From NCBI RefSeq assembly GCF_900291985.1, contig NZ_LT985980.1, positions 3,370,001 through 3,434,000 of the forward strand: a DNA stretch of 64,000 bases, in the 5' to 3' direction. This document shows, piece by piece, positions 35,023 to 44,177 of the stretch. Both the position numbers and the translations under genes were made by a program. The notes beneath the pieces were generated by a model, which worked only from the letters and a program-made list of their open reading frames with translations, was not told where the DNA came from and made no database searches. Numbering within the stretch: position 1 is the stretch's first letter; every line of letters starts with the position of its first letter. The DNA comes from Lysinibacillus timonensis (GTDB lineage Bacteria > Bacillota > Bacilli > Bacillales_A > Planococcaceae).

Positions 35023-35943
35023 ATGAAACAGCCAATAGAATTACGAGATTCGATAGAAATAGTATTAAAAGGAAAGTGGTTAATTGCAGTAACTACAATA
35101 TTATGCATAATTTTATCTGGAGTAATAAGTTGGGCGATATTACCTGAAAAGTACGAATCAAGTGTAGTAGTACAAGTTGTAAGTGGTGTACAAGACACTG
35201 GAATTATGCAAAATTATGTAGGGGCCGAGTTTACTCCACAAATTTATATGCAACGATTAAAGAATGAAAATAAAATTAATGAAGCATTTAAAAATAAAAA
35301 TTTAGAAAATGAATTCGATGTTAGAAATCTAAGTATATTAAACGAAACTAATACAAATTTAGTCTTTGTTACATACTTAAGTGATTCAGCGGAAAACGCA
35401 CAAGAAGAATTAACTACAATATTAGATGTTACAAAGAGTGAAATGAATTCCTCTGTACAAGATACTTTGAAAAATTTAGAGAAAACGTACAAAGCAGAGT
35501 CAGAATCACTATCTCAAGAAATAGAAACAATTATTAATGAATATAACAAAGTAATCCGTGATAATAAATTACCTGAAGTATTAATTCTCCAAACAATCTT
35601 GGATTCAGAAATAGTCTTGGATATCACAGAAGAACAAACAATTGCATTATCAAATGTAAGCGGTCAATTACAGAATCAATTATTACAATTGCAATCACAA
35701 ATCCAAATAAAATCTGGAGAATTCCGTTCTGTATTAGCTGATTATCAATCTGTAAAAACGGGTCTTGATAGTTTTAAACCTGATCCATTTATTCGTGTTA
35801 TTTCGGAACCAACATTAGCAATTGGTCCATCTTCTCCAAATAAAATACTAAACTTAGTTATCGGTATAGTATTAGGTGTTGTAATCGGCCTTGGACTAGC
35901 ATTCTTCCGTCATTATTGGAGAAATTCTACACCGATGAAATAG
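35023..35943 (+). CDS. Wzz/YveK-type polysaccharide chain-length protein
   Basis: A 306-residue co-polymerase with the Wzz topology: an N-terminal membrane helix (WLIAVTTILCIILSGVISWAI, about 23-43), a long outer domain with coiled coil (about 150-245), the PxxP-type segment before the second helix (ISEPTLAIGPSSPNK) and the C-terminal helix (LNLVIGIVLGVVIGLGLAFF). It sets chain length during polymerisation. In many Firmicutes a tyrosine kinase and phosphatase follow this gene; neither is present here, and the protein ends with a short tail lacking a kinase domain or tyrosine cluster. Confidence 0.85.
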   Translation: MKQPIELRDSIEIVLKGKWLIAVTTILCIILSGVISWAILPEKYESSVVVQVVSGVQDTGIMQNYVGAEFTPQIYMQRLKNENKINEAFKNKNLENEFDVRNLSILNETNTNLVFVTYLSDSAENAQEELTTILDVTKSEMNSSVQDTLKNLEKTYKAESESLSQEIETIINEYNKVIRDNKLPEVLILQTILDSEIVLDITEEQTIALSNVSGQLQNQLLQLQSQIQIKSGEFRSVLADYQSVKTGLDSFKPDPFIRVISEPTLAIGPSSPNKILNLVIGIVLGVVIGLGLAFFRHYWRNSTPMK

Positions 35944-35965
35944 AAATGAAAGAGGTTTGCAAGAT

Positions 35966-37807
35966 ATGAATTATCAAAAGAGGTATATGTTATTCTTTAT
36001 TATCGATTCATGTATTGTCATTTCGGCAATTTTTATAAGTTATTGGTTATTAAATCCAGCATTGACTGAATACACTAACAAAATGATTATATTAAGCGCT
36101 TTAACGCTATTAATAAGTCATCATATTGCAGCATATTACTTTCATCTTTATAACAGGGTATGGAGTGTTGCGTCTGTAAGAGAATTACTTACAATTTTCT
36201 ATGCAGTTATAATTTCTGTTTTAACAGCAAGTTTCCTTCAATTCATAATCATACAAGATGTTTACTATAAAGTTATGGCTATAACATGGATGTTACACAT
36301 TATTATGATTGGAGGCTCACGGTTTTTATTACGTTTATTAAAAGATAAAGATTCATTTCGAAAAACAGGTTCATTAAAACGTATCTTAATAGTTGGTGCT
36401 GGCCAAGGTGGAACGATGCTAGTTAGGAATCTAATACATAACCAAAATTCTGATTCTATTCCAGTTGCATTTGTTGACGATAATTCTAATAAGATACATC
36501 TAAAAATTATGAATGTTACTGTTGTTGGCACAACGAAAGAGATTCCTGATATAGTTGAAAAATATCAAATTGATGAAATTATTATTGCTATCCCCTCGTT
36601 AGAAAAATCTAAAATTCAAAATATATATGATAAATGTATTACAACAAATGTAAAAGTTAAAATTATGCCAAAAATAGAAGACGTCATGACAGGGAAAGTT
36701 TCAGTGAATGATATGAAAGAAGTAAATATTGAAGATCTATTAGGACGTGATGAAATAAAGCTTGACTTGGTTTCTATTTCAAATAAAATTACTGACAAAA
36801 CCATTTTAGTAACAGGTGCTGGAGGGTCAATTGGATCGGAAATTTGTAGACAAGTTTTTAGTTTTCAACCTAAGAAACTAGTACTATTAGGACATGGTGA
36901 AAATTCAATTTATAATATTTATATGGAACTAATCCAAAAATCGCCTCATACTACGGAAATTGTCCCAGTAATAGCAGATGTTCAAGATCGTGAGCGAATT
37001 TTTGAGATAGTAAAAGAACATTCACCCGAGGTAATCTACCATGCCGCTGCACATAAGCATGTACCATTGATGGAATATAATCCTAGCGAAGCGGTGAAGA
37101 ATAATATATTTGGTACAAGAAACGTTGCAGAGGCAGCACATGTATTTGGCGTTTTAAACTTCGTTATGATTTCAACTGATAAAGCTGTAAATCCACCCAA
37201 TATTATGGGAGCTACTAAGCGTGTCGCTGAAATGATTATACAAAATTTAGATCAACGTAGTAATACTAAGTTTGCAGCTGTACGCTTTGGAAATGTATTA
37301 GGTTCTCGTGGTAGTGTAGTACCTAGGTTTAAGGCACAAATTGCTGCTGGAGGACCAGTGACGGTTACGCATCCTGATATGACACGTTACTTTATGACAA
37401 TTCCGGAAGCTTCGAGACTTGTTCTCCAGGCAGGCGCTCTTGCCAGAGGAGGAGAAGTTTTCGTACTAGATATGGGCGATCCTGTAAAAATTGTTGATTT
37501 AGCGCGAAATCTAATTCATCTATCAGGATTTAAAGAAGAAGAAATTGGAATTGAATTTACAGGAATTCGACCAGGAGAAAAGATGTATGAAGAATTACTG
37601 AATCCGGAAGAAATTCAAGAAGAGCATATCTATCCTAAAATTCATGTTGGAAAAGCGAACTGTATGGATAGTGAACAGTTAAGAGCTTTTTTATCGGAAC
37701 TACAAGATAATGATATTGAAAGTATAAAAGCAAAAATAATTGATGTTGCTAATGGGAAATGGTTAGGGAATGTTAATATGGAGTCACAGATTGCAGTTGT
37801 AAAATAA
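35966..37807 (+). CDS. Membrane UDP-GlcNAc 4,6-dehydratase (CapD/PglF/EpsC family)
   Basis: A 613-residue protein with four N-terminal membrane helices (about 5-125), a first Rossmann domain (LIVGAGQGGTMLVRN) and a C-terminal SDR domain (ILVTGAGGSIGSEICRQVF). It should convert UDP-GlcNAc to the 4-keto-6-deoxy sugar for bacillosamine- or QuiNAc-type residues. The active site reads STDKAVNPPNIMGATKR, with Met in place of the usual Tyr of the YxxxK motif, as in PglF and WbpM. I chose the ATG at 35966, 11 bases after AGAGG. Possible downstream aminotransferase genes are absent from the locus. Confidence 0.88.
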   Translation: MNYQKRYMLFFIIDSCIVISAIFISYWLLNPALTEYTNKMIILSALTLLISHHIAAYYFHLYNRVWSVASVRELLTIFYAVIISVLTASFLQFIIIQDVYYKVMAITWMLHIIMIGGSRFLLRLLKDKDSFRKTGSLKRILIVGAGQGGTMLVRNLIHNQNSDSIPVAFVDDNSNKIHLKIMNVTVVGTTKEIPDIVEKYQIDEIIIAIPSLEKSKIQNIYDKCITTNVKVKIMPKIEDVMTGKVSVNDMKEVNIEDLLGRDEIKLDLVSISNKITDKTILVTGAGGSIGSEICRQVFSFQPKKLVLLGHGENSIYNIYMELIQKSPHTTEIVPVIADVQDRERIFEIVKEHSPEVIYHAAAHKHVPLMEYNPSEAVKNNIFGTRNVAEAAHVFGVLNFVMISTDKAVNPPNIMGATKRVAEMIIQNLDQRSNTKFAAVRFGNVLGSRGSVVPRFKAQIAAGGPVTVTHPDMTRYFMTIPEASRLVLQAGALARGGEVFVLDMGDPVKIVDLARNLIHLSGFKEEEIGIEFTGIRPGEKMYEELLNPEEIQEEHIYPKIHVGKANCMDSEQLRAFLSELQDNDIESIKAKIIDVANGKWLGNVNMESQIAVVK

Positions 37808-38131
37808 TAAGATTTAAGTGTTTAGTAAAAGTTTAATAATCTAAAAGGTGAAAAGAGTAAGACTGCCCATCATATCCAAGGGGATGTAGATACACGTTTT
37901 CTACCAACTATTAAGATCAAATTAAATTAAAAAATTTTTGTATATTTGTAGAAATTTCACTTTTTTAATTTATCTATAGCTAGTTTTTATTTAAATTAGT
38001 TTTCCATGATCTTTAGAAGATACGAGTATATCAAGATAAGGATTTAGTATTTTAGTGGTTAGATAGAAGTATAATTATTTTACATCAATTAAGTGCTAAT
38101 AATACTATGATTTAAGGAGAGTATATGTAAT
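37808..38131. other. Gene-free spacer inside the polysaccharide locus
   Basis: About 320 AT-rich bases between the dehydratase and the sugar transferase, longer than other gaps in the locus. No gene, phased word or clear terminator. It may hold an internal promoter or be the scar of a lost gene. Confidence 0.4.
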
Positions 38132-38737
38132 ATGTATTTGAAAGTAAAACGATTGATAGATATCACTCTTTCTTTAGTAGGGCTTATAATGTTATCGCCT
38201 GTTTTTTTAATCCTTATCATAGCGATAAAAATAGAATCAAAAGGTCCCGTACTATTTAAGCAAAAACGTTTTGGAATCAACAAAGTTTATTTTAACATTT
38301 TAAAGTTTCGTACAATGAGAATTGATACACCAAAAGATACTCCAACTCATCTATTAGAAAACCCGGAGCAATACATTACAAAAGTAGGTAAATTTTTAAG
38401 AAAATCTTCCCTAGATGAACTTCCTCAAATATGGAATATCTTGATGGGCCATATGAGTATTATTGGACCACGACCAGCTTTATGGAATCAAAATGATTTA
38501 ATAGAAGAACGCGATAAGTATGGAGCGAATAAAGTTCTACCAGGATTAACTGGATGGGCCCAAGTTAATGGTAGAGACGAACTTCCAATTGAAATAAAAG
38601 CAAAGTTAGATGGAGAATATGTAGACAATTTAAGCTTATGGATGGATACTAAGTGCTTCTTTCTAACAATAATAAGAGTTATGAAGAGTGATGGTGTAGT
38701 TGAAGGAGGAACTGGAAAGAAGAAAGTTTCGAAATAA
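38132..38737 (+). CDS. Undecaprenyl-phosphate sugar-1-phosphate transferase (initiating)
   Basis: Bacterial sugar transferase of the WcaJ/PglC type, which starts repeat-unit synthesis by moving a sugar-1-phosphate from UDP-sugar to undecaprenyl phosphate. The 201-residue short form has one N-terminal membrane segment (ITLSLVGLIMLSPVFLILII), then GPVLFKQKRFGINKVYFNILKFRTMR... markers: KQKRFG, FNILKFRTM, RKSSLDELPQIWNIL (with the catalytic Asp-Glu), MSIIGPRPA and PGLTGWAQVNGRD. The ATG lies 10 or more bases after AAGGAGAG. Confidence 0.9.
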   Translation: MYLKVKRLIDITLSLVGLIMLSPVFLILIIAIKIESKGPVLFKQKRFGINKVYFNILKFRTMRIDTPKDTPTHLLENPEQYITKVGKFLRKSSLDELPQIWNILMGHMSIIGPRPALWNQNDLIEERDKYGANKVLPGLTGWAQVNGRDELPIEIKAKLDGEYVDNLSLWMDTKCFFLTIIRVMKSDGVVEGGTGKKKVSK

Positions 38738-38782
38738 AGTGGAGTTTCTTCAGGAAAGTAAATTTTTAGAGGTGGATAATGA

Positions 38783-39676
38783 ATGTTATTAGTTACAGGC
38801 ATTACTGGTCATAGTGGTAAATATTTTTTACAAGAGCTTATAAATAAAAAATACAAGGGTAAAATCCGTTGTATTGTTAGAGATAACTCAGATATTTCGC
38901 TGATTGATGATTCTGACCTAGATATCGAGAAATTAGTTGGAGATTTAGAAGATGAAAAGTTTTTGAACAAAGCGATGGACGGTGTACATACAGTTTTACA
39001 TATAGCATCTATTTTTTACTCGGTTAAAGTAATGAGAGCAGCTATAAAGAATGATGTAAAGAGAGCGATATTAGTTCATACAACTGGTATATATTCAAAG
39101 TATAAAAGTGCATCAGAAGAATATCAGAATATTGAAGATAGTATAAAAAAAATCATTGAAGATAACGACTCAAATATTGGTCTTATCTATTTAAGACCAA
39201 CCATGATCTACGGTTATACGAATGACAAAAATATGATAGTTTTTATAAAAATGGTGGATAAAATAAGATTATTTCCTGTTATTAGTAAAGGGAGAAATTT
39301 GTTGCAGCCTGTTAATGGGAGAGATTTAGGAAAAGCATATTATCAATTACTAATAAAAACTGAAATTATAAATGGGGATTATATTTTATCAGGTGAAAAA
39401 CCTATCTCCATGCAAGAAATGTTTAACTTGATAAGTAGTATTTTAGGTAAGAAGACTACTTTTGTTAGTGTACCATTATCTCTTGGAGTTTTTATGGCGA
39501 AAATTCTCAATATATGCACATTTGGAAAAGTTGATTATATAGAGAAGGTTCAGCGAATGGGCGAAGATCGAAGTTTTTCACATCAAAAGGCCAAAGATGA
39601 TTTTGGTTACCAGCCAATGCCTTTTGAAGAAGGCTTAAAAATTGAAGTTAAAGAATACTTAAAAAAGGTTCAATAG
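38783..39676 (+). CDS. NAD-dependent epimerase/reductase (SDR family)
   Basis: Atypical or extended SDR of 297 residues, likely acting on a nucleotide sugar of the locus. It has the N-terminal TGITGHSGKYFL cofactor loop, a VLHIAS segment and TTGIYSKY in place of the classical Ser/Tyr region. There the Tyr of YSKYK could act as catalytic Tyr-x3-Lys, which I cannot confirm. The downstream part NGDYILSGEKPISMQEMFNL resembles the substrate-binding half of NAD(P)-binding epimerases. A strong AGAGGTGG ribosome site precedes the ATG. Substrate unknown; a 4-reductase for the 4-keto sugar made upstream is one possibility. Confidence 0.75.
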   Translation: MLLVTGITGHSGKYFLQELINKKYKGKIRCIVRDNSDISLIDDSDLDIEKLVGDLEDEKFLNKAMDGVHTVLHIASIFYSVKVMRAAIKNDVKRAILVHTTGIYSKYKSASEEYQNIEDSIKKIIEDNDSNIGLIYLRPTMIYGYTNDKNMIVFIKMVDKIRLFPVISKGRNLLQPVNGRDLGKAYYQLLIKTEIINGDYILSGEKPISMQEMFNLISSILGKKTTFVSVPLSLGVFMAKILNICTFGKVDYIEKVQRMGEDRSFSHQKAKDDFGYQPMPFEEGLKIEVKEYLKKVQ

Positions 39677-39696
39677 AATTTGGAGGACAAAATAGT

Positions 39697-40887
39697 ATGA
39701 ATATTTTGGTGGTCTGTCAATATTACTATCCCGAACCTTTTCGAATTTCAGATATATGTGAATCTCTAGTAAAAAAAGGACATGATGTAACGGTATTAAC
39801 AGGTCTTCCAAACTATCCAGAGGGACGAGTGCTAGATGAATATCGGAAGGGTAACAAAAGCGTAGAATTATTAAACGGTGTAAAAGTTATCCGAAGTTTT
39901 GAAATTGGTAGAGGTAAAAATAGTTTGAAACTTTTTTTAAATTATATTAGTTTCACAGTTTCAGGTTCAATAAAGGCTTTTTTTATGAAAGAAGAATATG
40001 ATGTTATTTTAGTTAATCAACTTTCGCCTGTATTAATGGGAATACCAGCAATTGTATATAAAAGAAAACATAAGAAGAAAATATTGTTCTATTGCCTTGA
40101 TTTATGGCCTGCTAGTTTAGTTGCTGGAGGAATTAAAGAAGGCTCATTTGTTTATAAGGTTTTTACAAGTATTTCAAAATGGATTTATAATTCAGTTGAT
40201 GAAATAGCAGTAACTTCTGGAATGTTTAAAGATTACTTTATAAATACACTGCAGATTAATAAAGAAATAATTTATCATCTACCACAATACGCAGAAGATT
40301 TGTATACAGAAAACGTCGAAGTCAGCAAAAATAATAACAACTTCAACTTTGTTTTCGCAGGAAATATAGGTGATATGCAAAGTGTAGAAACAATTATTAA
40401 TGCAGCGAATATTTTAAGGGATTATCCTAATATTGTCTTCCATATTATCGGAGATGGTTCTAAATTAGAAGAATGTAAGTTGCTAAAAAAGCAGTTGAAT
40501 CTTAATAACGTCATTTTCCATGGCAGAAAACCCGTTAGTGAGATGCCATATTATTATGGACTAGCAGATGCAATGTTAATAACTTTAAAAGACAATGAAA
40601 CTATTTCATATACATTACCTGGAAAAATACAATCTTATATGGCTGCGAAAAAACCAATTATTGGCGCTATAAACGGCGAAGCCAATCGGGTGATTAAAGA
40701 AGCTAATTGTGGGTTATGTTGTGCAGCTGAAGATTATGAAGAATTTGCTAATTTAATTTTACAATTTTGCAACAGCAACCAAAAAGAACAGATGGCTAAT
40801 AGTTCATATAATTTCTATATTAAAAACTATAGTAAAGACAAATTTATGTCATCTTTAGAAGAGATTCTGCATAATTTGGAGGTTTGA
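39697..40887 (+). CDS. GT4 glycosyltransferase, WbuB/CapL-like
   Basis: Retaining GT-B transferase of 396 residues. The N-terminus NILVVCQYYYPEPFRISDI and TGLPNYPEGRV match the WbuB group, which transfers N-acetyl-L-fucosamine. The C-terminal domain shows FAGNIGDMQSVETIINAA, the HGRKPVSEMPYYYGLADAML segment and PGKIQSYMAAKKPIIGA. It lies just before capE, capF and capG, whose product UDP-L-FucNAc would be its donor, which strengthens this assignment. It ends two bases before the capE ATG. Confidence 0.85.
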   Translation: MNILVVCQYYYPEPFRISDICESLVKKGHDVTVLTGLPNYPEGRVLDEYRKGNKSVELLNGVKVIRSFEIGRGKNSLKLFLNYISFTVSGSIKAFFMKEEYDVILVNQLSPVLMGIPAIVYKRKHKKKILFYCLDLWPASLVAGGIKEGSFVYKVFTSISKWIYNSVDEIAVTSGMFKDYFINTLQINKEIIYHLPQYAEDLYTENVEVSKNNNNFNFVFAGNIGDMQSVETIINAANILRDYPNIVFHIIGDGSKLEECKLLKKQLNLNNVIFHGRKPVSEMPYYYGLADAMLITLKDNETISYTLPGKIQSYMAAKKPIIGAINGEANRVIKEANCGLCCAAEDYEEFANLILQFCNSNQKEQMANSSYNFYIKNYSKDKFMSSLEEILHNLEV

Positions 40888-40889
40888 GA

Positions 40890-41915
40890 ATGTTTAACGA
40901 TAAAACACTATTGATAACAGGTGGTACAGGGTCTTTTGGAAATGCAGTAATGGATAGATTTCTTGATACGGAAATTAAAGAAATTCGAATTTTTTCTCGT
41001 GATGAGAAAAAACAGGATGATATGCGAAAATTGTATAAGAATGACAAACTAAGATTTTACCTTGGTGATGTAAGAGATTTGGCTAGTGTAAAAAATGCTA
41101 TGCATGGAGTAGATTATATTTTTCATGCCGCTGCATTGAAACAAGTCCCTTCTTGTGAATTTTTCCCATTGGAAGCAGTGAAGACTAATATACTTGGTAC
41201 TGACAATGTATTAACTGCTGCAATTGAGTATGGTGTTAAGAAAGTTATCTGTTTATCTACTGATAAGGCAGCATATCCGATTAATGCAATGGGCATCTCA
41301 AAAGCGATGATGGAAAAAGTATTTGTCGCAAAAGCCAAAACAGTATCACCTGATAGAACATTAATCTGTGGTACACGATATGGAAATGTAATGGCATCAC
41401 GTGGTTCGGTAATTCCTTTATTTATTGATCAAATAAAAAATGGACAACCATTAACTATTACCGATCCTAATATGACTAGATTCTTAATGAGTTTAGAAGA
41501 AGCGGTAGAGTTAGTCATATTTGCATTCCAAAATGCTGAAGCAGGAGATATTATGGTTCAAAAATCTCCAGCTAGTACAATATGGGACCTTGCTCAAGCT
41601 GTTAAAGAATTATTTAACGCAGAAAATGAAATTAAAATAATTGGAACTCGTCATGGCGAGAAAAGATATGAAACATTGCTTACTAAAGAAGAATACGTAG
41701 TGGCAGAGGATATGGGTGGATTCTTTAGAGTACCTGCTGACAACAGAGATTTAAACTACGATAAATTCTTTGAAGTAGGTAATGAAAAGCTTTCAACAGT
41801 GGAAGAGTATAATTCAGATAATACACATATCCTAAGCGTTGAGGAAATTAAAAGAAAACTACTTGAATTGGATTATATTCAAAATGAACTTAGAGAATAT
41901 AAGAGAGGGATTTAA
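40890..41915 (+). CDS. capE: UDP-GlcNAc 4,6-dehydratase/5-epimerase CapE (FnlA)
   Basis: First enzyme of UDP-N-acetyl-L-fucosamine synthesis: dehydrates UDP-GlcNAc and inverts C5. The 341-residue SDR has TGGTGSFGNAVMDRFL at the N-terminus, HAAALKQVPSCEFFPLEAVK, and the modified active site STDKAAYPINAMGISKAMME with Met instead of Tyr, followed by YGNVMASRGSVIPLF. These mark CapE and not the general 4,6-dehydratases. The ATG at 40890 is placed by GGAGG seven bases upstream. It is followed in order by capF and capG, as in Staphylococcus aureus type 5 and 8 capsules. Confidence 0.92.
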   Translation: MFNDKTLLITGGTGSFGNAVMDRFLDTEIKEIRIFSRDEKKQDDMRKLYKNDKLRFYLGDVRDLASVKNAMHGVDYIFHAAALKQVPSCEFFPLEAVKTNILGTDNVLTAAIEYGVKKVICLSTDKAAYPINAMGISKAMMEKVFVAKAKTVSPDRTLICGTRYGNVMASRGSVIPLFIDQIKNGQPLTITDPNMTRFLMSLEEAVELVIFAFQNAEAGDIMVQKSPASTIWDLAQAVKELFNAENEIKIIGTRHGEKRYETLLTKEEYVVAEDMGGFFRVPADNRDLNYDKFFEVGNEKLSTVEEYNSDNTHILSVEEIKRKLLELDYIQNELREYKRGI

Positions 41916-41939
41916 CAAACTAAGGGTGGAATGAATTAA

Positions 41940-43049
41940 ATGAAAATTCTTGTAACAGGATCTAAAGGATTTGTTGGGAAGAATCTTACTGCTGAATTAA
42001 AGAACAGAGGGTATAACGATATATTGGAGTTTTCTAGAGAATGTGACCCCTTATTACTTGAAAAGTATACAAAAGAATGTGATTTTGTATTTCATCTAGC
42101 TGGAGTAAATAGACCAAAAGATGATAGTGAATTTATGGAAGGTAATTTTGAATTTACATCTAAACTGTTACGTTTACTAAAGAGACATGGTAATAAAGCT
42201 CCTGTGTTGATTACTTCTTCTATCCAAGCAGAAAATGATAATCCTTATGGTAGAAGTAAAAAGGCAGGAGAAGATTTATTATTTAATTACAGTAGAGAAA
42301 CAGACGTAAATGTTTATGTCTATAGATTACCAAACCTATTTGGTAAATGGAGTAAACCAAACTATAACACAGTGGTTGCAACATTTTGTCATAATATTGC
42401 TAGGGATTTAGATATTCAGATAGATAATCCAGACGCAGAGCTTATTCTTTGTTATATAGATGATGTTTTAGAAGAATTTTTAAGGGCTATAGAAGGAAAA
42501 CCAACTAAGCAGGAAGACTATTGTGTTGTACCAGTAACACATACTATTAAGCTTGCTGAATTAGCGAATCTAATTAAAAGTTTCAAAGAAAGTAGAACTA
42601 ATTTAGGTATTCCAAATATGGAGAAAGAACTTATTAAGAAACTTTATAGTACTTATTTGAGTTTTTTACCTGAGAATGATTTTTCATATGACCTTAAGAT
42701 GAATTATGACCAAAGAGGGTCATTTACAGAATTTATTAGAACACCTGAAAGAGGACAAGTGTCAATAAACGTATCTAAACCAGGAATTACTAAAGGTAAT
42801 CATTGGCATCATACTAAAAATGAAAAATTTCTAGTCGTAAGTGGTGAAGGTTTAATTCGCTTTAGAAAAATTGATTCAAATGAGATTATTGAGTATACAG
42901 TAAGTGGGGGAAAGTTACAAGTTGTTGATATTCCTACCGGTTATACACATTCCATTGTAAATGTAGGAGAAACGGACCTAGTAACAGTAATGTGGGCAAA
43001 TGAATGTTATGACCCAGAAAAACCGGATACTTACTATGTGGAGGTTTAA
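41940..43049 (+). CDS. capF: UDP-L-FucNAc synthesis bifunctional enzyme CapF (FnlB)
   Basis: Second enzyme of the UDP-L-FucNAc pathway, 369 residues. The N-terminal SDR domain (GSKGFVGKNL; HLAGVNRPKD; NPYGRSKKAGEDLL with Tyr-x3-Lys) reduces the 4-keto sugar. The C-terminal cupin domain (about residues 245-369; RGQVSINVSKPGITKGNHWH, then HHTKNEKFLVVSGEG) carries the metal-binding histidines for C3 epimerisation. Full length, with GGGTGGAA before the ATG. The four bases to capG suggest tight coupling. Confidence 0.93.
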   Translation: MKILVTGSKGFVGKNLTAELKNRGYNDILEFSRECDPLLLEKYTKECDFVFHLAGVNRPKDDSEFMEGNFEFTSKLLRLLKRHGNKAPVLITSSIQAENDNPYGRSKKAGEDLLFNYSRETDVNVYVYRLPNLFGKWSKPNYNTVVATFCHNIARDLDIQIDNPDAELILCYIDDVLEEFLRAIEGKPTKQEDYCVVPVTHTIKLAELANLIKSFKESRTNLGIPNMEKELIKKLYSTYLSFLPENDFSYDLKMNYDQRGSFTEFIRTPERGQVSINVSKPGITKGNHWHHTKNEKFLVVSGEGLIRFRKIDSNEIIEYTVSGGKLQVVDIPTGYTHSIVNVGETDLVTVMWANECYDPEKPDTYYVEV

Positions 43050-43052
43050 TAA

Positions 43053-44177
43053 ATGAAAAAGTTAAAAGTAATGACTGTAGTAGGTACAAGACCAGAAATC
43101 ATCAGGTTGTCAGCTGTTATTAATAAACTGGAAGAGTCAAATGCCATTGAACATACGCTTGTTCATACAGGACAAAATTACGATTATGAATTAAATGAAG
43201 TTTTTTTTAAAGATTTCAATTTAAAAAAACCAGATTATTTTTTAAACGCTGCTACTGGAACAGCAATTGAAACAGTTGGAAACATCCTTATTAAAATTGA
43301 TCCCATTTTAGAAAAAGTACAACCAGATGCTTTTTTAGTGCTAGGTGACACGAATAGTTGTTTATGTGCAATTGCAGCAAAAAGAAGACAAATTCCAATT
43401 TTCCATATGGAAGCAGGAAACAGATGTTTTGATCAAAGAGTACCTGAAGAAACAAATCGAAAAATCGTCGATCATACGGCAGATATTAATTTAACATATA
43501 GTGATATTGCACGTGAATACTTATTACGTGAAGGGTTACCTGCTGACCGTATCATTAAAACAGGTAGTCCAATGTTTGAAGTTCTGAACTCTCGAACAGA
43601 AGACATCAAAAAATCGGATGTCCTAGAACGATTAGGCTTAGAAGAAGGAAAATATTTTGTAGTTTCAGCTCATAGAGAAGAAAATATTAATTCTGAACAG
43701 AATTTCTTAGATCTAGTGGATAGTTTAAATGCAGTTGCAGAAAAGTATGAAATTCCAGTAATAGTAAGTACACATCCAAGAACTCAAAAAATGATTGACG
43801 AAAAAGGAATAAAGTTTAATTCGCTTGTAAATACAATGAAACCATTAGGATTTAACGATTATAATAAATTGCAAATTAATGCGAAAGCAGTGCTAAGTGA
43901 TAGTGGTACAATAAGTGAAGAGTCATCAATTCTAGGTTTTAGAGCACTTAATATTCGACAAGCCCATGAAAGACCCGAAGCAATGGAAGAAGCATCTGTT
44001 ATGATGGTCGGACTAAAAAAAGAGAGAATTTTGCAGGGACTAGAAATTTTAGAATCGCAAATTAACGGAACTTTAAGAACCGTTAATGACTATTCTATGC
44101 CGAATGTATCAGATAAGGTACTTAGGATTATATTATCATATACAGATTATATAAATAGAGTGGTATGGAGTAAATAA
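43053..44177 (+). CDS. capG: UDP-N-acetylglucosamine 2-epimerase-type enzyme CapG (FnlC)
   Basis: Third enzyme of the cassette, 374 residues: inverts C2 to give UDP-L-FucNAc. WecB/CapG family marks: MTVVGTRPEIIRLSAVI, HTGQNYDYELNEVFF, LVLGDTNSCLCAIAAKRR, FHMEAGNRCFDQRVPEETNR (with catalytic Asp/Glu residues) and VSAHREENI. The RCFDQRVPEE version is typical of CapG. It could in principle also make UDP-ManNAc for the wecC and tagA genes upstream, but that would be done by a separate MnaA elsewhere in most relatives. The stop codon overlaps the next ATG by one base (TAATG). Confidence 0.9.
   Translation: MKKLKVMTVVGTRPEIIRLSAVINKLEESNAIEHTLVHTGQNYDYELNEVFFKDFNLKKPDYFLNAATGTAIETVGNILIKIDPILEKVQPDAFLVLGDTNSCLCAIAAKRRQIPIFHMEAGNRCFDQRVPEETNRKIVDHTADINLTYSDIAREYLLREGLPADRIIKTGSPMFEVLNSRTEDIKKSDVLERLGLEEGKYFVVSAHREENINSEQNFLDLVDSLNAVAEKYEIPVIVSTHPRTQKMIDEKGIKFNSLVNTMKPLGFNDYNKLQINAKAVLSDSGTISEESSILGFRALNIRQAHERPEAMEEASVMMVGLKKERILQGLEILESQINGTLRTVNDYSMPNVSDKVLRIILSYTDYINRVVWSK

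Noticed and set aside
37855-37900. Possible remnant of a DegT aminotransferase N-terminus between dehydratase and sugar transferase
   Set aside because: A few residues (KRVRLP) resemble the family start, but the match is too short to support a pseudogene.
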